In this document: piece after piece, positions 35,480-44,041 of the stretch
Numbering within the stretch: the stretch's first letter is position 1
Layout of the letters: the number at the start of each line of letters is the position of its first letter
NCBI RefSeq assembly: GCF_003628445.1
Contig: NZ_RBZO01000020.1
Coordinates: 1 to 64,000, forward strand
Origin: Oceanobacillus bengalensis
Lineage (GTDB): Bacteria; Bacillota; Bacilli; Bacillales; Amphibacillaceae
Direction: 5' to 3'
Length of the DNA: 64,000 bases
Made by a program: the position numbers and the translations under genes
Notes under the pieces: generated by a model
What the model saw: only the letters and a program-made list of their open reading frames with translations
Told to the model about the DNA's origin: nothing
Database searches by the model: none

Positions 35480-36298
35480 ATGACTGTACAATGGGAAAAA
35501 GTAAGAGAATATGAAGAAATTATTTATGAAAAATATAATGGAGTGGCAAAAGTTACAATCAATCGTCCACATAAGCGTAATGCATTTACACCGCTTACGG
35601 TAAACGAAATGATTTCTGCCTTTACAGATGCACGAGATGACTCTGAAATCGGTGTTATTATTTTAGCTGGTGAAGGGGAAAAAGCATTCTGTTCTGGTGG
35701 GGACCAATCTGTTCGCGGTCATGGTGGATATGTCGGAAGTGACGAAGTTCCACGTTTAAACGTACTTGACTTACAACGCTTGATTCGTACAATCCCTAAA
35801 CCTGTCATTGCAATGGTATCAGGCTATGCAATTGGTGGCGGGCATGTACTACATGTCGTATGTGACCTAACAATTGCTGCAGATAATGCTATTTTTGGAC
35901 AAACTGGACCGAAAGTAGGAAGCTTTGATGCTGGTTATGGAGCAGGCTACCTGGCGCGTATGGTAGGACACAAACGTGCTCGTGAAATTTGGTACCTTTG
36001 CCGTCAATACAATGCGGATGAAGCATATGAAATGGGCATGGTAAATAAAGTAGTTCCTCTTGACCAACTAGAAGAAGAAACATTACAATGGTGCGAAGAA
36101 ATCTTGGAAAAATCTCCAACAGCACTTCGTTTCTTAAAAGCTTCTTTCAACGCAGATACAGATGGTTTAGCTGGTTTACAGCAAATGGGTGGAGACGCAA
36201 CCTTGCTTTATTACACAACAGATGAAGCAAAAGAAGGTCGAGACGCATTCAAAGAGAAAAGAAAACCAAACTTTAAAAAATTCCCTCGTTTTCCTTAA
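35480..36298 (+). CDS. menB: MenB: 1,4-dihydroxy-2-naphthoyl-CoA synthase
   Basis: A 272-residue crotonase-fold enzyme. It shows [55 protein letters not shown] and [27 protein letters not shown], all diagnostic of MenB. It closes the second ring from o-succinylbenzoyl-CoA. AAAGGAGGA precedes the ATG. A terminator follows, then menE with its own site. Confidence 0.96.
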   Translation: MTVQWEKVREYEEIIYEKYNGVAKVTINRPHKRNAFTPLTVNEMISAFTDARDDSEIGVIILAGEGEKAFCSGGDQSVRGHGGYVGSDEVPRLNVLDLQRLIRTIPKPVIAMVSGYAIGGGHVLHVVCDLTIAADNAIFGQTGPKVGSFDAGYGAGYLARMVGHKRAREIWYLCRQYNADEAYEMGMVNKVVPLDQLEEETLQWCEEILEKSPTALRFLKASFNADTDGLAGLQQMGGDATLLYYTTDEAKEGRDAFKEKRKPNFKKFPRFP

Positions 36299-36307
36299 AT
36301 AAATCAT

Positions 36308-36343
36308 AAAAGCCTTTGCCTTGAAAGAGAGCAAAGGTTTTTA
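36308..36343 (+). terminator. Terminator or attenuating hairpin between menB and menE
   Basis: AAAAGCCTTTGC and GCAAAGGTTTTT pair over 12 bp with one G-U. It could lower menE expression relative to menB. Confidence 0.7.
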
Positions 36344-36392
36344 TTTATGTGTATTAAGAGAAGCAAATACTATTCAATAGAGGTGAAGATGA

Positions 36393-37829
36393 ATGGCGGA
36401 AACCATTCCACATTGGTTAACAAAACAAGCAGATCTATCTCCAAATCATATAGCGATTGAACTGGATAGTGGCGATGCGATGACGTTTAGAGAACTGAAA
36501 GAGTATAGCCAAATGCTTGCAAAAAAGCTTGCCAATCTAAACATTGAAAAAGGTACTCATGTTGGAATATTATCTTCTAATAGCATTATAATGCTTGCGA
36601 CAATCCACGCACTAAGCTATTTAGGAGCAGTTGGTGTTTTATTAAATGTCCGACTAACTGAAGAAGAAATGAATTATCAGGTAAAAGATGCGGAGGTAAA
36701 TGTCCTATTAACAGCAGACAACTTTAGGGAATTTGCAGAGCAACTTGATGTACCAACTATTTTTTCTTTTTCAGATATGGAAAAACTTCAGCCTAGGGAA
36801 ACTAAACTGCAAACGGAACTCCATTTAGATGATCATTTTACGATCATTTACACTTCAGGTACGACTGGATTTCCTAAAGGAGTTATCCATACATATGGTA
36901 ATCACTTATGGAGCGCAGTTGGATCCGCACTGAATCTAGGTATTCATCCAAATGATAAATGGCTTATTCCATTGCCATTATTTCATGTGAGTGGTCTATC
37001 AACTTCTATGAAAAGTGTGATTTATGGCATGCCTATTTATCTTCTTGAGAAATTTGATGAAGAGATCGTCCATCACGCTATCATGGAAAAGGGAATTACG
37101 ATTGCATCTGTCGTTACGGTGATGGTCCAGCGTCTTATGAAACAGTTAGGGAATGGACAATATCCAGAAGCATTTAGATGTATGCTGCTAGGGGGTGGAC
37201 CAGCTCCAAGGCCATTACTAGAGGCTGCAAAGGACAAAAATATTCCTGTATTTCAATCGTATGGGATGACCGAAACATCTTCACAGATTGTTACGTTAAG
37301 TCCATCGTATGCTCTGGAAAAAATTGGATCAGCAGGGAAGTCATTATTCTCGGCACAGCTTAAAATCAGTGGGCAAACGGATGCCCAAGTTGGTGAGATA
37401 ATGGTGAAGGGCCCAATGGTAACAAAGGGATATTATAAAAATGATGAAGCTAATCAGAGGTCATTTCAAGATGGATGGTTAAAAACGGGAGATTTAGGCT
37501 ATTTAGATGATGAAGGATTTTTGTATGTGGTCGATCGAAGAAAAGATTTAATTATTTCTGGTGGGGAGAATATATACCCTTCTGAAATTGAAAGTGTATT
37601 AACCGGAATGGAACAGATTAAAGAGGTAGGAGTAGCAGGTAAGCAGGATGATACTTGGGGGCAGGTTCCTGTTGCATTTGTTGTGAAAAATGAAGAAGTG
37701 ACAGAAGAAGAAATATTAACCTATGCAGGAGAACGATTAGCAAGATATAAATTACCTAAGGAAGTCCGCTTTGTTGATTCATTACCAAGAAATGCATCGA
37801 ATAAACTTGTACGAAACAAATTAATGTAA
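36393..37829 (+). CDS. menE: MenE: o-succinylbenzoate-CoA ligase
   Basis: A 478-residue acyl-adenylate ligase. The P-loop is TIIYTSGTTGFPKGVIH, followed by YGMTETSSQ, the Asp/Arg segment LKTGDLGYLDDEGFLYVVDRRKDLIISGGENIYP and a C-terminal catalytic Lys (RNASNKLVRNK). It activates o-succinylbenzoate to its CoA ester, using ATP. AATAGAGGTGAAG precedes the ATG. In B. subtilis menC follows menE; here a terminator and then a composite repeat follow. Confidence 0.93.
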   Translation: MAETIPHWLTKQADLSPNHIAIELDSGDAMTFRELKEYSQMLAKKLANLNIEKGTHVGILSSNSIIMLATIHALSYLGAVGVLLNVRLTEEEMNYQVKDAEVNVLLTADNFREFAEQLDVPTIFSFSDMEKLQPRETKLQTELHLDDHFTIIYTSGTTGFPKGVIHTYGNHLWSAVGSALNLGIHPNDKWLIPLPLFHVSGLSTSMKSVIYGMPIYLLEKFDEEIVHHAIMEKGITIASVVTVMVQRLMKQLGNGQYPEAFRCMLLGGGPAPRPLLEAAKDKNIPVFQSYGMTETSSQIVTLSPSYALEKIGSAGKSLFSAQLKISGQTDAQVGEIMVKGPMVTKGYYKNDEANQRSFQDGWLKTGDLGYLDDEGFLYVVDRRKDLIISGGENIYPSEIESVLTGMEQIKEVGVAGKQDDTWGQVPVAFVVKNEEVTEEEILTYAGERLARYKLPKEVRFVDSLPRNASNKLVRNKLM

Positions 37830-37831
37830 GT

Positions 37832-37862
37832 AGGAGAACCTAATTTAAGGTTCTCTTTTCGT
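37832..37862 (+). terminator. Terminator after menE
   Basis: GAGAACCT and AGGTTCTC form an 8-bp stem with a short A/T loop, followed by TTTTCG. Confidence 0.7.
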
Positions 37863-37890
37863 ATATTTTGTTGCAATTATTTTTCACAAT

Positions 37891-38375
37891 TTGTATAGAC
37901 TGTTGATTTCTTTAATTCAGTATTGTGCAAAACACATCGTTCCGGAAACACACTTCGCTTTCCACGGGCGGCTGATGAGCCTTCTTCGTGCTAACGCACT
38001 ACGTAGTCTCACCTAGGCCTATCCTCCCGTAGGAGTCTCCGTGTGTTTCCTCCACTAAGCTCCTGCTCTATTTGATTTCAACTAAAAAAATGCTGCTTTC
38101 GCGAGGGAAATCTACCCAAAACGTGACTCTGTGTTCGATAGCTTTAATAACATCTAAAGCACTTAACATAGCGTAGGCAGAATGCGTAGACTCCTGCGGG
38201 AACAGCACGTGTCCGAAGACCCCACAGGAAGTGGTTTTCTTCCGAGGAGGGCTGAGGCCGTGCCCGCGGAAAGCGAAGCATTCTGCCGCAGCGAATTACA
38301 GCACATAGCATTAATAAGTGTAAGCGAGAGCTAAACAATACTGAATTAAATTAGTCCGAAGTTTACATCAAGTTC
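37891..38375. repeat. Composite palindromic element, copy B (about 485 bp), inverted inside
   Basis: The left end is TTGTATAGACTGTTGATTTC then TTTAATTCAGTAT (37911-37923). The right end is ATACTGAATTAAA (38338-38350), then TTAGTCCGAAGTTTACATCA. The terminal 13 bp are perfect inverted repeats. Module 2 comes first (GGAAACACAC 37944-37953, GTGTGTTTCC 38041-38050). Module 1 follows (GGCAGAATGC 38176-38185, GCATTCTGCC 38278-38287). The interior is therefore inverted relative to copies A and C. No gene lies inside. Confidence 0.9.
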
Positions 38376-38481
38376 AAAATAACTTTCCATAGTTGACAAA
38401 AACAATCTTTTAGAAAACAGCATTTCTTTTTTAGAATACTTTCCTTATAAGAGGCTCAAATTAGTAGCAGGAGGTGTTCGT

Positions 38482-38802
38482 ATGGAAAAGAGTAGGTATT
38501 ATATTAATATTGGAACCGGTGAAATATCACAAGAAAAATATGATAATAATGATGATTTCGTTGTACATGCGACTGAAACGGAAATCGGTGAACTTAGAAG
38601 AATCATAAATCATATGCAATCTGCAGACATTGGAACATTTTTCCGCGCGCATGTTCCGATTGTCGAATATCATAACGATAGCTCGAACGATGCCTATGAT
38701 GAGAACTTAATTGTCGCTTTTCAAATGATTCATGATTTAGGGGATGAAAAAACACAGAAACATATTGAAAGTATGGGAATTCTAGGTAATAATAGTATGT
38801 AA
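38482..38802 (+). CDS. Conserved hypothetical protein, 106 residues
   Basis: A soluble, acidic, 106-residue protein with no membrane segment. Segments such as YYINIGTGEISQEKYD, FRAHVPIVEYH and DEKTQKHIESMGIL look like a compact conserved family in Bacillaceae, but I cannot name its function. GCAGGAGGTG lies before the ATG. It stands alone, 106 bp after composite element B. Confidence 0.65.
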   Translation: MEKSRYYINIGTGEISQEKYDNNDDFVVHATETEIGELRRIINHMQSADIGTFFRAHVPIVEYHNDSSNDAYDENLIVAFQMIHDLGDEKTQKHIESMGILGNNSM

Positions 38803-38937
38803 TCATTTGTGAGAAACTTAATGTGAAGAGTAGGTTATATCTTTTACTAGAAGTGTCCCTTCCTTGTCCACGAGAGTATGTTTAACCCCTTAGAGGAAGA
38901 GGAATACTATACTTTAAGAAGCTAAGGGGGAATCTTT

Positions 38938-39477
38938 GTGGGGAAAATAGTATCACTGCTTGGTGTGTTAGGTGTTGGAATTTTATTAACTGTTTTGATT
39001 ATGAGCAATGATAATCAATTCGTTTCCGCGAAGAATCACGGACAAGTAAATTCAAATTTAGAAAAAACACAAACGATACAGCTAAGTCAGTCATACGACG
39101 TGACGCATGAAGAAGTTGTTAAACTAACCAATCAATTTATGAACATCCTTGTACAGGAAATTGATACGAACTACAAAGCATTATACGTGAAGAATGTAGA
39201 TGAACTTCTAACAGCTTTTGAAGAGGTAACCACTAGAGAAGTAGCTGCTCCATATGTAGATTTCTATTATACAGAAGAAGCAGATGGCATGTATATTCTA
39301 CCAACAGAAACACCACCATGGTTTGTGGAAGAAAATGAATACGAGATACAAAGAATCACTGATAATAAAGTGAAAGTTATTCAACATAATCAAACTGTAA
39401 TGGATGGTAAGTATACGATTGAGTTAGAATTAACCTATAAAAATAATTGGAAAATCACAAAAGTAACACTTATTTAG
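38938..39477 (+). CDS. Predicted exported protein, function unknown
   Basis: A 179-residue protein with an N-terminal hydrophobic segment (SLLGVLGVGILLTVLIM) and probable signal peptidase cleavage near VSAKN. The remainder is an alpha+beta domain of about 120 residues containing YTEEADGMYILPTETPPWFVEE. I do not recognise a family. The start is GTG with AAGGGGGA about 8 bases upstream. The next gene (ytkD) begins 27 bp after its stop, so they may be co-transcribed. Confidence 0.6.
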   Translation: MGKIVSLLGVLGVGILLTVLIMSNDNQFVSAKNHGQVNSNLEKTQTIQLSQSYDVTHEEVVKLTNQFMNILVQEIDTNYKALYVKNVDELLTAFEEVTTREVAAPYVDFYYTEEADGMYILPTETPPWFVEENEYEIQRITDNKVKVIQHNQTVMDGKYTIELELTYKNNWKITKVTLI

Positions 39478-39503
39478 TTGTAAAAAAGGTAGTTGAAAAG
39501 CGT

Positions 39504-39968
39504 TTGAAGATATTCAGAGATTATTACAACAATGAAGTAAAGCTTTCCTTTGATGATCACCCTTTTTCAGATCGCCCGAAACATGTTTTAGTTATTTGTA
39601 GGCATCAAGATAAGTGGTTACTGACGAAACATAAAGAAAGAGGATTGGAATTCCCAGGAGGTAAAGTAGAAATTGGAGAAACCGCTGAACAAGCGGCAAT
39701 ACGGGAAGTAGATGAAGAAACTGGTGGTGTTATAAAGGATATTCACTATATCGGTCAATATTATGTGGAAGGTAAAAGTGATTATGTCATAAAAAATGTA
39801 TACTACGCGAGAATCGGGAAATTAGAAAGCAAAGATACTTATTTTGAGACATATGGCCCAGTGTTACTAAGGGAAATCCCGGAGAATGTAAAATATAATA
39901 ATCGTTTCAGTTTTATTATGAAAGATGGCGTTTTGGAGTATTGCATGGGTCGAATTAGTAATGTATAA
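39504..39968 (+). CDS. ytkD: YtkD: Nudix nucleoside triphosphate pyrophosphohydrolase
   Basis: A 154-residue MutT-like protein with a complete Nudix box GGKVEIGETAEQAAIREVDEETGG. FRDYYNNEVKLSFDDHPFSD and YFETYGPVLLREIPEN match B. subtilis YtkD, which hydrolyses NTPs including oxidised guanine nucleotides. The TTG start at 39504 is chosen from family length; the ribosome site is weak (AAAGGTAG, about 12 bases). The frame is open to 39447 inside the preceding gene. A strong terminator follows. Confidence 0.82.
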   Translation: MKIFRDYYNNEVKLSFDDHPFSDRPKHVLVICRHQDKWLLTKHKERGLEFPGGKVEIGETAEQAAIREVDEETGGVIKDIHYIGQYYVEGKSDYVIKNVYYARIGKLESKDTYFETYGPVLLREIPENVKYNNRFSFIMKDGVLEYCMGRISNV

Positions 39969-39980
39969 GAATTAATAGAA

Positions 39981-40024
39981 AGAAGCACATGATACCTGAG
40001 TTATAATATCATGTGCTTCTTTTG
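39981..40024 (+). terminator. Terminator after ytkD
   Basis: GAAGCACATGATA and TATCATGTGCTTC form a perfect 13-bp stem with a loop of about 11 bases, then TTTTG. Confidence 0.88.
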
Positions 40025-40063
40025 TTAGAGGCTTTTTCCAAAAATTGTTGATTATGTTACAAA

Positions 40064-40196
40064 TTGTATAGATTGTTGTTTTCTGTAAAAAAACAGCGTA
40101 ATACTAGTTTTATAAAAGTAAAGCAGAATCTTAGTGGAACGGTGTTTTTAGGATTATTATTCTGAATTAAATAAGTTAACATTTATATCAACTACG
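40064..40196. repeat. Internally deleted composite element (copy G, about 133 bp)
   Basis: It keeps the left end (TTGTATAGATTGTTG), the central linker (TTTTCTGTAAAAAAACA, TAGTTTTATAAAAGTA and AGCAGAATCTTAGTGGA, as in copy C) and the right end (CTGAATTAAATAAG, TTTATATCAACTA). Both hairpin modules are missing. Confidence 0.7.
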
Positions 40197-40242
40197 AGCA
40201 AAACTTACAAAAAGAAACCATAAAAAAAGATAAATTTTCTCC

Positions 40243-40273
40243 TTGACCTTTACGCAACGTAAAGGTCTATCAT
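40243..40273 (+). promoter_or_regulatory. MerR-type promoter with operator
   Basis: -35 TTGACC (40243-40248), a 19-bp spacer, -10 TATCAT (40268-40273). A perfect inverted repeat GACCTTTACG (40245-40254) and CGTAAAGGTC (40258-40267) fills the spacer. The long spacer with a central dyad is diagnostic of MerR-activated promoters, implying autoregulation of the next gene. Confidence 0.85.
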
Positions 40274-40296
40274 ATTAAATGTCAGGAGGGTTCATG

Positions 40297-41058
40297 ATGG
40301 AATATACAGTAAATAAATTGGCTCAAATGTCAGGGGTGAGCGGCCGCACCCTTCGCTACTATGATCAAATTGGACTTCTAAAGCCAGGGAGGATTAATTC
40401 ATCTGGATATCGCATATATGGCCAGAAGGAAGTTGATCTTTTGCAGCAAATATTATTCTATCGTGAGTTAGAAGTAAGTTTAGAGGATATTATGAAAATC
40501 ATAAATCAGCCATCCTTTAATCCAACGTTGGCTCTGAAAGATCACTATAACGAATTAAAGAAAAAACGAGCCCGACTTGACAAAATAATTGCAACTGTTG
40601 AGACGACAATTTCAAGTATGGAAGGAGGAAGAACCATGCATGACAAAGAAAAATTCGCAGGCTTTAAAGAACGATTAATAGACGAAAATGAACAGAATTA
40701 TGGTAATGAAATTCGTGAGAAATACGGAGACGAAACGGTGGATGCTAGCAATAGAAAACTAAGAGGGATGTCTCAAGGTGATTATGAGGCAATGACTAAA
40801 CTTGGGGAAGAAATCCTTGTATTACTCAAGAAAGCCTACGTAACCGGTGACCCTAAGTCAGATTTGGCACAGGAGCTTGCTGCGAAGCATAAGGAATGGT
40901 TGATGTATTCATGGACTAAATACGCAAAAGAAGCGCATGCTGGACTTGCAGAAATGTATGTAGCAGATGAACGATTTACTGCTTATTATGATAAGAAAGT
41001 AAAAGGTGGAGCGGAATTTTTACGGGATGCAATTTTGGTTTATTTGGGGATGAAATAA
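40297..41058 (+). CDS. MerR-family regulator with TipAS-like effector domain
   Basis: A 253-residue regulator. The MerR winged helix is at residues 1-70 (YTVNKLAQMSGVSGRTLRYYDQIGLL and SGYRIYGQ), followed by a coiled-coil and a C-terminal TipAS domain (about 135-250, with WLMYSWTKYAKEAHAGLAEMY and YYDKKVKGGAEFLRDAI). TipAS domains bind thiopeptide antibiotics and other drugs. AGGAGG lies 7 bases before ATG 40297. No efflux pump is adjacent; the convergent ytl operon is unlikely to be its target. Confidence 0.88.
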   Translation: MEYTVNKLAQMSGVSGRTLRYYDQIGLLKPGRINSSGYRIYGQKEVDLLQQILFYRELEVSLEDIMKIINQPSFNPTLALKDHYNELKKKRARLDKIIATVETTISSMEGGRTMHDKEKFAGFKERLIDENEQNYGNEIREKYGDETVDASNRKLRGMSQGDYEAMTKLGEEILVLLKKAYVTGDPKSDLAQELAAKHKEWLMYSWTKYAKEAHAGLAEMYVADERFTAYYDKKVKGGAEFLRDAILVYLGMK

Positions 41059-41089
41059 ATAGAAAATGGCTTGGGTTACAAGCCATTTC

Positions 41090-41890
41090 TTATGTCGATT
41101 GTTTTATCAGCCAGCTTTCAATTCTTTCTACTACTTTGTACATAATTGCAGCAAGAATGGCGATAATCACAAGACTGGACATCACAAGTGTAAAGTCGAA
41201 TACTTGGAAGCCGTAGATGATGAGATAACCAAGTCCTTCTTTGGAAACAAGGTATTCTCCTACAATAACTCCAACCCATGATAACCCGACATTAACTTTT
41301 AACATGGAAATAATTGTTGGTAATGTTGCTGGAAATACAGCTTCCTTAAATCGTTGCCCCTTTGTTGCACCGAAACTTGTTAACACTTTTTCATAGTTTG
41401 GATCTACCTCATTAAACGCGGAGTAAACGGTTAGTGTTGTAATGATGACGGATACGAGAAATCCCATTGTAATAATAGAAAGATAACCAGGTCCGAGTGC
41501 TACGATAATAATCGGTCCAAGTGCAACCTTTGGCATGGCGTTTAAGATAACGAGATATGGATCCATTATTTTTGAAAAGCGATTAGAGGACCAAAGCATG
41601 GTAGCTAGGATAACCCCACCAATCGTACCGATAATAAATCCCATTATCGTTTCAAAAAGCGTAACAGATAGATGCTTAAATATCGATCCATTTAAAAATC
41701 GTTCAAAAAGCGATGTAATGATTTTACTAGGTGAGCTGAATAATAACGGATCAATTAGGTACATTCTGCTGGAAATTTCCCAAATGGCAATAAATGCAAC
41801 TAAGATAATAAGTTGCCACGATAGGACAATTTTACGCTCACGTTTTAAGCTTTTCTGATAGTTATCAAATAGATGTTGATCACTTTTCAT
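41090..41890 (-). CDS. ytlD: YtlD: ABC importer permease (nitrate/sulfonate/taurine type)
   Basis: A 266-residue permease with about six helices and the EAA loop [34 protein letters not shown]. It belongs to the SsuC/TauC/ThiX group. It overlaps ytlC by 11 bp and completes the ytlA-ytlC-ytlD importer. AAAAGGGG lies 10 bases before the ATG. Confidence 0.85.
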   Translation of the reverse strand: MKSDQHLFDNYQKSLKRERKIVLSWQLIILVAFIAIWEISSRMYLIDPLLFSSPSKIITSLFERFLNGSIFKHLSVTLFETIMGFIIGTIGGVILATMLWSSNRFSKIMDPYLVILNAMPKVALGPIIIVALGPGYLSIITMGFLVSVIITTLTVYSAFNEVDPNYEKVLTSFGATKGQRFKEAVFPATLPTIISMLKVNVGLSWVGVIVGEYLVSKEGLGYLIIYGFQVFDFTLVMSSLVIIAILAAIMYKVVERIESWLIKQST

Positions 41891-42674
41891 GTGAGCGCAG
41901 CCCCTTTTCTGTTTCCTTTTCTTCTAACTCTTCCCAAATTTTATCAAATAATATTTGGTACTTTGGATGCTTGCGAACGGTTAATGGTAGCTGGTTTCGT
42001 AATTCAATCGGTACTTCAAATGTTTTTGCAATTGTTCCTGGGTTTGCTCCCATTACTAAAATGCGATCACTCATCGCAATGGCCTCGCCAATGTCATGTG
42101 TTACAAGAATAGCTGTTTTATGGTATGCCTTTAAAAGCTTCCCAACCAAGTCTTCTAGTTTAAGTTTTGTCTGGTAATCAAGTGCAGAGAAAGGTTCATC
42201 AAGTAACAGTATTTTAGGGTCATTTATTAACGTTCGAACCAATGCCGCACGTTGTCGCATCCCCCCAGAAAGAGATGCGGGATGACTATTTTCTACACCT
42301 TCAAGGCCAACCTCTTTGAGAAGTTCTAAGGCAGTCGGTTTTAATTTTTCTACATTCTTGTTGTGTATTTTTGGTCCAAGCAAAACATTATTTAGAATCG
42401 TTTTCCAAGGGAATAGATAGTCTTGTTGGAGCATATAGCCAATTGCTAATTCAGATTCATTGATTGGTTTTTTTTCTAACAATACTTGCCCATCGGTTTG
42501 CCTGAAAATACCTGCGATAATGGATAGAATAGTAGACTTCCCACAACCACTTGGGCCAAGCAATGAGATGAACTCTCCTTCTTTCAAAGAAAAAGATATA
42601 TTATCTAATGCCTTTGTGTAACTGTCTTTTGAAAAGTAGTGATGTGATACACGGTCTAAGGTTAGAAATGACAA
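41880..42674 (-). CDS. ytlC: YtlC: ABC importer ATPase (SsuB/TauB type)
   Basis: A 264-residue ATPase. Walker A is [18 protein letters not shown], the signature is [16 protein letters not shown], Walker B is [12 protein letters not shown] and the switch His is in VTHDIGEAI. It has the [21 protein letters not shown]-loop typical of this group. The start is TTG with AGGAGGG 7 bases upstream. It is second of three genes. Confidence 0.9.
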   Translation of the reverse strand: MSFLTLDRVSHHYFSKDSYTKALDNISFSLKEGEFISLLGPSGCGKSTILSIIAGIFRQTDGQVLLEKKPINESELAIGYMLQQDYLFPWKTILNNVLLGPKIHNKNVEKLKPTALELLKEVGLEGVENSHPASLSGGMRQRAALVRTLINDPKILLLDEPFSALDYQTKLKLEDLVGKLLKAYHKTAILVTHDIGEAIAMSDRILVMGANPGTIAKTFEVPIELRNQLPLTVRKHPKYQILFDKIWEELEEKETEKGLRSHEK

Positions 42675-42691
42675 CAGATTTCCCTCCTTAG

Positions 42692-43678
42692 TTATTTAGT
42701 AACCTCTTTGGCAAACTCTGTGTTTACTAATTCTTCATAAGCAACGTCAGCTGGAAGTTCCCCAGCTTCATCCATGATTGCTTTTAAGTTTTCCCATTCC
42801 TCTTCATCTAAAATAGGATCGGTTGCAAAAGAATCCTGACTCTTATAACGTTCAATAGAAGATGCTAGTAGCTCTACATCGGTATCTTCAAAGAAAGGTT
42901 GAACGACTTCAGCAATCGTTTCCGCATCATTTTCCCCAACCCATTGCTGCGCTTTGTAAATTGCCCTCGTAAATTTCTCCACCGTTTCACTGCTCTCATC
43001 TAAATAACTTTGCTTTGCCATAAATCCGGTGTATGGCACCTTTCCTGACTCTTCACCAAATGATGCAACAATATGTCCAGTACCTTCCTTTTCAAATACA
43101 CTCGCTGTAGGCTCAAATAGTTGAACATATTCATAATCTCCAGAAGCAAATGCACTTGGGATATTGGCAAAATCAACACTTTGGTCTAAATTAACATCCT
43201 GATGTGGATCGATACCGTGCTGTTTTAAAACATATTCTCCAACCATTTGTGGCATTCCGCCGATACGCTGACCTAGGAAATTGCTACCCGCTAAATCTTC
43301 CCAAGTGAAGTCAGGTTTCGGTTCTTTTGCAACTAAAAATGTACCATCTGTTTGTGTTAGCTGTGCAAAGTTTATCGCATAATCCTTTGAATCCTGAGCA
43401 TACACATAAATCGATGTTTCTGCTCCAACAAGGGCGATGTCAGCACCATCTGATAATAATGTTGTCATCGTTGTATCGCCTCCCCACGTTGTTTGCAGGT
43501 CAACCTCCAATCCTTCTTCCTCAAAAAAGCCGTGCTCTAATGCAACGTACATTGGTGTATAGAATACAGATCTAGTAACCTCTGCTAATGTTATTTTCGA
43601 AGTACCGTTAGAATTACAGGCTGAGAGAATGATGAGTAAAACAATTGAAAATAAAGCTACGAACTTAAACCTTCTCAT
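42692..43678 (-). CDS. ytlA: YtlA: ABC importer substrate-binding lipoprotein
   Basis: A 328-residue NMT1/THI5-like binding protein with a lipobox (ILSACNSNG). ITLAEVTRSVFYTPMYVALEHGFFEEEGLEVDL is the family's N-terminal lobe. The substrate is uncertain; relatives bind sulfonates, nitrate or thiamine-pyrimidine precursors. The first gene of ytlA-C-D, with GAAAGGA before the ATG. I see no THI or S-box leader upstream, which weakens a thiamine or methionine role. Confidence 0.85.
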   Translation of the reverse strand: MRRFKFVALFSIVLLIILSACNSNGTSKITLAEVTRSVFYTPMYVALEHGFFEEEGLEVDLQTTWGGDTTMTTLLSDGADIALVGAETSIYVYAQDSKDYAINFAQLTQTDGTFLVAKEPKPDFTWEDLAGSNFLGQRIGGMPQMVGEYVLKQHGIDPHQDVNLDQSVDFANIPSAFASGDYEYVQLFEPTASVFEKEGTGHIVASFGEESGKVPYTGFMAKQSYLDESSETVEKFTRAIYKAQQWVGENDAETIAEVVQPFFEDTDVELLASSIERYKSQDSFATDPILDEEEWENLKAIMDEAGELPADVAYEELVNTEFAKEVTK

Positions 43679-43948
43679 ATCGTCAGGTCCTTTCTTAATG
43701 GATGATATTTAGTCAACACAGTTTATGCTAACGTGTAAAATTGTGTGATTGCCTATATAGGAATAGTTGTTGAGAATGGCGATTGCCCATAAAGTAACAA
43801 CAATTATAAAAAGGGGGGGATGCTTCTAAACTAGAATAGCTGCTTATAAACCTATGTGGTGCTTATAAGGTGGAATTTCCGCTCATAAATATACTAGTAT
43901 TGAACATAAAAGAATCACTGCCATTATTTGGAGCAATCTAGTGCAAAG
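43679..43948. other. Region between ytlA and pckA terminator, with degenerate 20-bp repeats
   Basis: It holds the ytlA upstream region and, at 43821-43900, four loosely related 20-bp units beginning TGCTTCTAAA, TGCTTATAAA, GCTTATAAGG and GCTCATAAAT at 20-bp (once 19-bp) steps. No gene is seen. Confidence 0.45.
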
Positions 43949-43981
43949 AAAAAGCCGGACTCTGCATAGAGGCCGGCTGTT
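43949..43981 (-). terminator. Terminator of pckA
   Basis: On the minus strand AGCCGGCCTCT and AGAGTCCGGCT pair over 11 positions with one mismatch, followed by TTTTTTC. Confidence 0.8.
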
Positions 43982-44041
43982 AGAATCATCTAACCATGAC
44001 TAACATATAAATGAAATCCTATTGGGATGAGGAAATAATTA

